DNA from: Candidatus Saccharimonadota bacterium
GTDB taxonomy: Bacteria; Patescibacteriota; Saccharimonadia; Saccharimonadales; Saccharimonadaceae
DNA length: 42,396 nt
Assembly: GCA_028289065.1 (NCBI GenBank)
Contig: JAQGHA010000011.1
Span: forward strand, 1-42,396
Reading direction: 5' to 3'
Positions within the stretch are counted from its first letter, which is position 1. Each line of letters starts with the position of its first letter. Made by a program: the position numbers and the translations under genes. Shown piece after piece: positions 37,970 to 42,396 of this stretch. The notes beneath the pieces are model-generated. The model made no database searches. It was not told the origin of the DNA and was given only the letters and a program-made list of their open reading frames with translations.

Positions 37970-40633
37970 TTAGTTTTCAGCGTTTCGTTTTCGAGCCGCA
38001 GCAATCCACCAAGCAATTGCAGCGATGCCGGCGATAATAAGTAACCACCAGTACCAACCCATACCCATGAATGAGCCTTGGTTAGCTTCAGAATTAGCAG
38101 CTTGAGCAAGGGTTTTCTCGGTTGAAACACCTTCGACACCAGCACCATCTGTATCGTTAGTATCGGTGTTAGTCGTGTCAGTTGAGTCACCTAGAATTCC
38201 AGCGAATGTGGTTGGGTTGATGATAGTTGGAACGATTGTTGATACCGCTAGAGGCGTTACAACTACAGCTTCGGTTTCAGTACCTGCACCGGACTCGGTA
38301 TCAGTCCCCGTTCCGCTGTTATCAGGGTCTTCTTCACCTTCGCCGTTATTGTCATCGGCATACGCAACGGTGAGTGTTCCGGTAGCGGTTGCAGATCGGT
38401 TGCCAGCAGTGTCTCGGGCTACTACGGTGACATTGTAGGTTCCTTCTTCAATTCCAGAAGCAGTGTATGACCAGTTGCCGCCAGTTACAGGAACGGCAAA
38501 TTCAGGGTCGTTATCGATAGTAATCAGCACTTCATTCGCGCCACCAGCCGTTCCGGAAATGTTTGGTGTATCGGTTTCATCTTCGAATTGGTCGAGTGTT
38601 ACTGATGGAGCAGTTACATCGTAGGTAATTTCGAAAATGTTTGAGCCAGCTGATACGTTACCTGCAGCATCGACTGCAAATACTTGCATATAATGAGTGC
38701 CTTCACCTTGGTTAAACACACCAGCAGATTCTGAGTTAGTCAAACCATTGACGGTGTATGGAGATGCCTGGGTGTATGGGTTGCCAGCAATATTGTTCCA
38801 GTATTTGTAGATATATGAGCTTGCATCCGATACATCGTTCCAATCGGCAACTACTTCGTAAGAAGTTGTTGCGCCACCGCTTGTCAGCGCTACACCAGCG
38901 CCAGTACGAGCTGTCAAAGTTGGCGCCACAGGAGCAGTGGTGTCAGGTTCAAAGTTGTAAGTTGTTTTATCAAGGTATGAACCGTTCACATTCAAGCCAA
39001 CAACAAACTGATCAACGTCGATGTTGTAGTTCAAGTTGTAAGAACCAATACCAGTACCAAGGGTCAACACTTTTGCGTTAGGCTGCAGTGATTGAACTTG
39101 TGAAAGTGAGTAGAATGGAGGGCCGCCAGCACCGTTTTCAAGCCCGGCTACACTATTGCCGCCAGGGATACTTGCCCAGAGCTTACCAGCGTCAACGTCC
39201 CAAGTTTGCCAGCTACCAGGTTGTGAAGTATATCCAGTTTGCCAGTATGGTTCGTAAACTAATGTCGCTCGGTCAGTGGTGGTCGCTAAGTTACCATCGG
39301 CATCGAAGTTAATTCGGTAGGCAGCATCACCTGAAGCGATTGATGCAGCGTTTTGTCGTGATTTGTAGCTTAAATCAGATAAGTCTTTTAGAGGGATATT
39401 GGTTGGGGCCATTTCAGCACCAGCCTTTGACGCCGTATTACCATCGGTAACAACATTTAGCGCGCCCACACCAGCAACTGGGTTAGTGACTGTTTTCAAG
39501 CTTGGCACACCACCAGCAACGTTTGTTAACGCCCAACCGTTAAGGTTGTCTGATGATACCACGACTTCACGCTCGAAGTTGATATTAGTAGACCAGATGT
39601 TGCTCCACGGGCCTTGAACGCCATCGAACAATCCACGAACTTGCCAGAACAATGTTCCGCCAGGAAGGCCGGTAGTGCTGACGGCGTTTTCAGTAGTTGC
39701 AAGAGTACCAAGTGGTGCATCCAGTTGCCCATCAACATTATTCGGAGTTCGGCTTGGGCCTTGGCTGTAGCGAACTTCGTATGAAGTTGCGCCGTCGACA
39801 CCATTCCAGCCAAAGTTAGCTGAGCCATTGTTTGATGTAGTCGCGCCACCGTTTTGTGGAGCGGTTGGTTGTGGAGCGTTATACAGTGTTAACTTGGCGT
39901 TATCAATTGCGACATAGGAAATGTCAAAACGGTCACCAGTAAACCAGCCGTAACGGTTCCCACCGACGACGTCGCTAATGGTATCGCTTGGGTTTGAAAG
40001 CACCCAAGTTTTAAACACAGAACCGTTTGATTTTTTAACAATCGACATCGTTACTTCAAGCACACCATTGTTGTTCTTAAAATCTTGCTTTAATGTATAC
40101 CAGCCATCTTGAGTAATAGCTACGTTATCACCAACGCTTGGGTTGCCAGGAGAGTTGTTACTGGCGCTTACCAACCACTGGTTGCTGTTAGTAGGGTCAG
40201 TTCCTAGGTGGAAAATGAAATCACGGAGGTGATTACCACTTTGGTTGTTGATTGCGGATGAATAGTCGACTCGTAAGTCAGCACCGTTTGAGGCAGTGTT
40301 CATGTAAAGGAATAAGTCGAGGCTTGTTGAGTAACCACCGGCTGGGAATGTCTTTCGATATTCACTTCCCCACTTTGTAAATGCACCACTTGAGGCACGA
40401 GCATATTTAGAACCGTCACTAGCGGCAAAGCCATCGGCGCCACTATTTACGACAGTACTGTTTGTCCAGTCATTATCATATTCGAAACTTTGTGAATATG
40501 GCGTTGCCATAGCGGCTGCTTCTTGAGTCAAAAAAAACGGCACTGCCGTAATTCCACCACTGATAGCCAACACAAAAGCCGTCGCAAATAAGGTTGTCTT
40601 CTTAAAAAAGGCTTTCGCCATAACTCTTTTCAT
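37970..40633 (-). CDS. Large secreted, membrane-anchored surface protein with FN3/Ig-like domains
   Basis: From the ATG at 40633 (GGGGG 9 nt upstream) the protein has 887 residues. A signal peptide (about 8-40, KKTTLFATAFVLAISGGITAVPFF ending in AAA) is followed by a beta-rich domain resembling LamG/concanavalin folds (about 45-245), an FN3-like domain (about 255-350, NFGWNGVDGATSYEVRYSQG), a further beta domain (about 360-555), a second FN3-like domain, and an Ig-like domain ending VTVVARDTAGNRSATATG. An acidic Thr/Asp linker, a membrane helix (WYWWLLIIAGIAAIAWWIAAA) and a short KR tail close the protein. No LPxTG is visible before the helix. It may mediate attachment to a host cell. Confidence 0.85.
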   Translation of the reverse strand: MKRVMAKAFFKKTTLFATAFVLAISGGITAVPFFLTQEAAAMATPYSQSFEYDNDWTNSTVVNSGADGFAASDGSKYARASSGAFTKWGSEYRKTFPAGGYSTSLDLFLYMNTASNGADLRVDYSSAINNQSGNHLRDFIFHLGTDPTNSNQWLVSASNNSPGNPSVGDNVAITQDGWYTLKQDFKNNNGVLEVTMSIVKKSNGSVFKTWVLSNPSDTISDVVGGNRYGWFTGDRFDISYVAIDNAKLTLYNAPQPTAPQNGGATTSNNGSANFGWNGVDGATSYEVRYSQGPSRTPNNVDGQLDAPLGTLATTENAVSTTGLPGGTLFWQVRGLFDGVQGPWSNIWSTNINFEREVVVSSDNLNGWALTNVAGGVPSLKTVTNPVAGVGALNVVTDGNTASKAGAEMAPTNIPLKDLSDLSYKSRQNAASIASGDAAYRINFDADGNLATTTDRATLVYEPYWQTGYTSQPGSWQTWDVDAGKLWASIPGGNSVAGLENGAGGPPFYSLSQVQSLQPNAKVLTLGTGIGSYNLNYNIDVDQFVVGLNVNGSYLDKTTYNFEPDTTAPVAPTLTARTGAGVALTSGGATTSYEVVADWNDVSDASSYIYKYWNNIAGNPYTQASPYTVNGLTNSESAGVFNQGEGTHYMQVFAVDAAGNVSAGSNIFEITYDVTAPSVTLDQFEDETDTPNISGTAGGANEVLITIDNDPEFAVPVTGGNWSYTASGIEEGTYNVTVVARDTAGNRSATATGTLTVAYADDNNGEGEEDPDNSGTGTDTESGAGTETEAVVVTPLAVSTIVPTIINPTTFAGILGDSTDTTNTDTNDTDGAGVEGVSTEKTLAQAANSEANQGSFMGMGWYWWLLIIAGIAAIAWWIAAARKRNAEN

Positions 40634-40712
40634 CTCGCATACCCCCGGAATTTCGGCCATCCACTAGCCTAGTAATTAGTTTTTACAAATCTCAACTTTT
40701 GTATTTTTCTTA

Positions 40713-40741
40713 ATTTTAACACTATGAAGCAATATAGTAAA
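40713..40741 (-). promoter_or_regulatory. Promoter of the surface protein gene
   Basis: Minus strand TTTACT (40741-40736), a 17 nt spacer and TAAAAT (40718-40713). A leader of about 75 nt would precede the ATG, longer than for most genes here. Confidence 0.55.
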
Positions 40742-40768
40742 AGGTGTTACAAGCTTAAGGGGTACTTA

Positions 40769-42396
40769 TTATTGACCGAGAGTACTTTGAATAGCATTCT
40801 TGGCAGATTGCACGCTAATTGGATCCGGAATCATGACGTAGAGCTTTTGACGGCCCATGCTGTAGGTGTAGTCGGAGGCACCGGTGCCATCAACGATAGT
40901 TGAGGTGACGTTCCACTTCGCCATGCTATCTAATTGGTTGCGAAACAGCGTCGCAATATCAGCCGAGCTCATATTAGTCTGGAAACTATCCTGCATAACA
41001 GCTAGAACTTTTTGATAATTCACAATCGAACTTGGTGTGCTCATTTTATTAATAATGCCTTGAATAACCCGCTGTTGGTTTTGGCCACGGGTACGGTCGC
41101 CAGCTTCAAATGAGTGACGTTCACGGCTGAATGCCAGCGCCTGGGCACCATTAAGATAGTTCTTACCCACCTTATAATTGTTACCTTCAGCGGTGAAAGC
41201 GTATTCCGATTGCACCTCTACTCCACCTAATGTGTCGACGATTTTTTCAAGTGACGAGAAGTTGATGCGGATATTATAATTAATATCGACACCGTACAAA
41301 TCTTCCATAGTCGCAACAGACATATCAATACCATACAGGCCAGCATGGGTTAATTTGTCTTTAAGGCCTGTTGTACCGTGGAGTTGTACGTAATAATCAC
41401 GCGGCGTATTTACTAATAATATTTTATGAGTCACCGGGTTGACGACGGCTAATATATTTACGTCGCTCCGTGATGTGGTTGAGATTGCACCATAGGTATC
41501 GATGCCACTGATATATATAATGAATGGTTTCGACATATCTATGCTGGGCGCAACACCGGCTTGGTCGGCCTTGACCTTAAAGGTAGCTAATACTTCAAGT
41601 TGCCCAAACAGTTCGTTATTGTTAGTTTCTTGTAATAGCTTTAGGTACGAAGATTTCAACACCGCCATGTGAATTGTATTGTCTTGTAAACTCACCATCA
41701 TGCTTGATGGGTTATCATATTCGTTTTGTGTAGCGGGTGTTTTCTTTTTCGCTTCATCCTTAACGTCGCTGAGCTTATTCTCGTTTTTTAATAAACCGAT
41801 TTTTTGGTTAGGCGTATCTAGTTTAATGGCACGTGATTTTAAGGCGACGATAGAATACTCCTCGTACGATTGCGGGGAATCTTGGATGGAATTCAAAAAG
41901 CTGTTCGTCATAACACCAGCCGTAATAATACCGATGTTTCCAATAATCATCACAACCGAAATGGCCGTGAGGATGATGCTGGTTTTTAAACGAATAGTAG
42001 GTTTGAACTGGGTGTATACAACAGCGGCCGTAACGAGCGCCGAAAGAATAAAGCCAATACCTAAGTACTTACCGGGAATAACTTGCGACGTAAAAGCGGC
42101 AATGGCCATGAACGCAAAAGTCACCGCTAATATGAGAGCTACAATTTTTCCAGTACGACGCATACATAGCGCATCTTTAAATTTAGATATAATAAATTTT
42201 TTTAATATCTTATAAAAATCCGTTAGTTTTTTTGACGTTCCTATAAAATACAATATACATACTGCCAATGCACCTGCAGTAGTGTCGATAAGAACATCAC
42301 GCATTTCCCCGCTACGCCCCGGAACAAATAGTTGATGAAACTCATCGCTTATTGCATAAAAACCAACAAACAAAATACTAAGAAATATGGTTATCC
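40769..42396 (-). CDS. VanZ-LCP fusion protein, 5' end beyond the window
   Basis: The frame is open from the right window edge through 40769 without a stop. The visible N-terminus is the end of a VanZ-like domain (SDEFHQLFVPGRSGEMRDVLIDTTAGALAV), followed by a basic linker, three membrane segments, and an LCP domain with NTPRDYYVQLHG and ALAFSRERHSFEAGDRTRGQNQQRVI, the residues that bind pyrophosphate and metal in LCP ligases. VanZ proteins confer low-level teicoplanin resistance. An internal ATG at 42163 could start a separate LCP protein, but the continuous frame favours a fusion. The protein probably transfers glycopolymers to the wall. Its true start is outside the window. Confidence 0.85.
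   Translation of the reverse strand, partial: ITIFLSILFVGFYAISDEFHQLFVPGRSGEMRDVLIDTTAGALAVCILYFIGTSKKLTDFYKILKKFIISKFKDALCMRRTGKIVALILAVTFAFMAIAAFTSQVIPGKYLGIGFILSALVTAAVVYTQFKPTIRLKTSIILTAISVVMIIGNIGIITAGVMTNSFLNSIQDSPQSYEEYSIVALKSRAIKLDTPNQKIGLLKNENKLSDVKDEAKKKTPATQNEYDNPSSMMVSLQDNTIHMAVLKSSYLKLLQETNNNELFGQLEVLATFKVKADQAGVAPSIDMSKPFIIYISGIDTYGAISTTSRSDVNILAVVNPVTHKILLVNTPRDYYVQLHGTTGLKDKLTHAGLYGIDMSVATMEDLYGVDINYNIRINFSSLEKIVDTLGGVEVQSEYAFTAEGNNYKVGKNYLNGAQALAFSRERHSFEAGDRTRGQNQQRVIQGIINKMSTPSSIVNYQKVLAVMQDSFQTNMSSADIATLFRNQLDSMAKWNVTSTIVDGTGASDYTYSMGRQKLYVMIPDPISVQSAKNAIQSTLGQ

Overview
The window looks like a chromosomal segment of a Candidate Phyla Radiation bacterium, most likely Candidatus Saccharibacteria (TM7). 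The assignment rests on gene content: a monoderm envelope set (sortase, two LCP proteins, VanZ, CAP-domain protein, no outer-membrane genes), compact divergent housekeeping proteins, a prolyl-tRNA synthetase without its editing insertion, a zinc-free type-B L31, and an frr-uppS-rseP run without pyrH, dxr or cdsA. UGA acts as stop in two ATGA overlaps (ABC ATPase/permease and parA/parB), so the standard bacterial code applies and not the UGA=Gly code of Gracilibacteria and Absconditabacteria.

Layout. 1-4.1 kb: secA, an M16 peptidase and the first codons of a Mur ligase (leftward). 4.1-4.9 kb: a sortase with a terminator-like hairpin in its leader (rightward). 4.9-8.8 kb: hpf, serS, a laccase/PgeF-like protein and a DUF3137-like membrane protein. 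8.8-13 kb: a PadR, PspC, MacB-type ABC transporter operon. 13-15.5 kb: lysS and a solitary GC-rich gene, with two copies of a structured ~110 bp element. 15.5-20.4 kb: frr-uppS-rseP-CPBP-proS-greA. 20.5-23 kb: a GAF/cyclase-like gene and rpsB-tsf with an S2-type leader. 23-27.7 kb: YitT, DUF475/TerC-like, a small membrane protein, a Gam-like DNA-end-binding protein, L31B, DUF3817 and another GC-rich orphan. 27.8-33 kb: prfA-prmC, a polytopic membrane protein, an LCP protein and lepB. 33-36 kb: two orphans and parAB. 36-42.4 kb: an orphan, rplU, a CAP protein, a large FN3-type surface protein, and a VanZ-LCP fusion running off the right edge.

Two genome-wide habits stand out. First genes of transcription units often begin 7-11 nt after a -10 box (frequently the extended form TGG-TATAAT) and have no Shine-Dalgarno, so they are probably leaderless. 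Most genes inside operons, and the GC-rich orphans, carry clear Shine-Dalgarno sequences. Set into this background are four solitary orphan genes (14.8, 25.4, 27.1 and 36.1 kb), mostly GC-richer than their surroundings, each with its own promoter, palindrome or leader hairpin, and 3' hairpin; they look like acquired cassettes. The strongest candidate for something undescribed is the ~110 bp element at 13.0, 15.4 and (divergent) 36.9 kb: its outer stem is unrelated in sequence between copies yet pairs each time, around a conserved core, and it always sits just 3' of a leftward gene.

No tRNA, rRNA, CRISPR array or insertion sequence was seen, and no gene-free stretch exceeds 300 bases.
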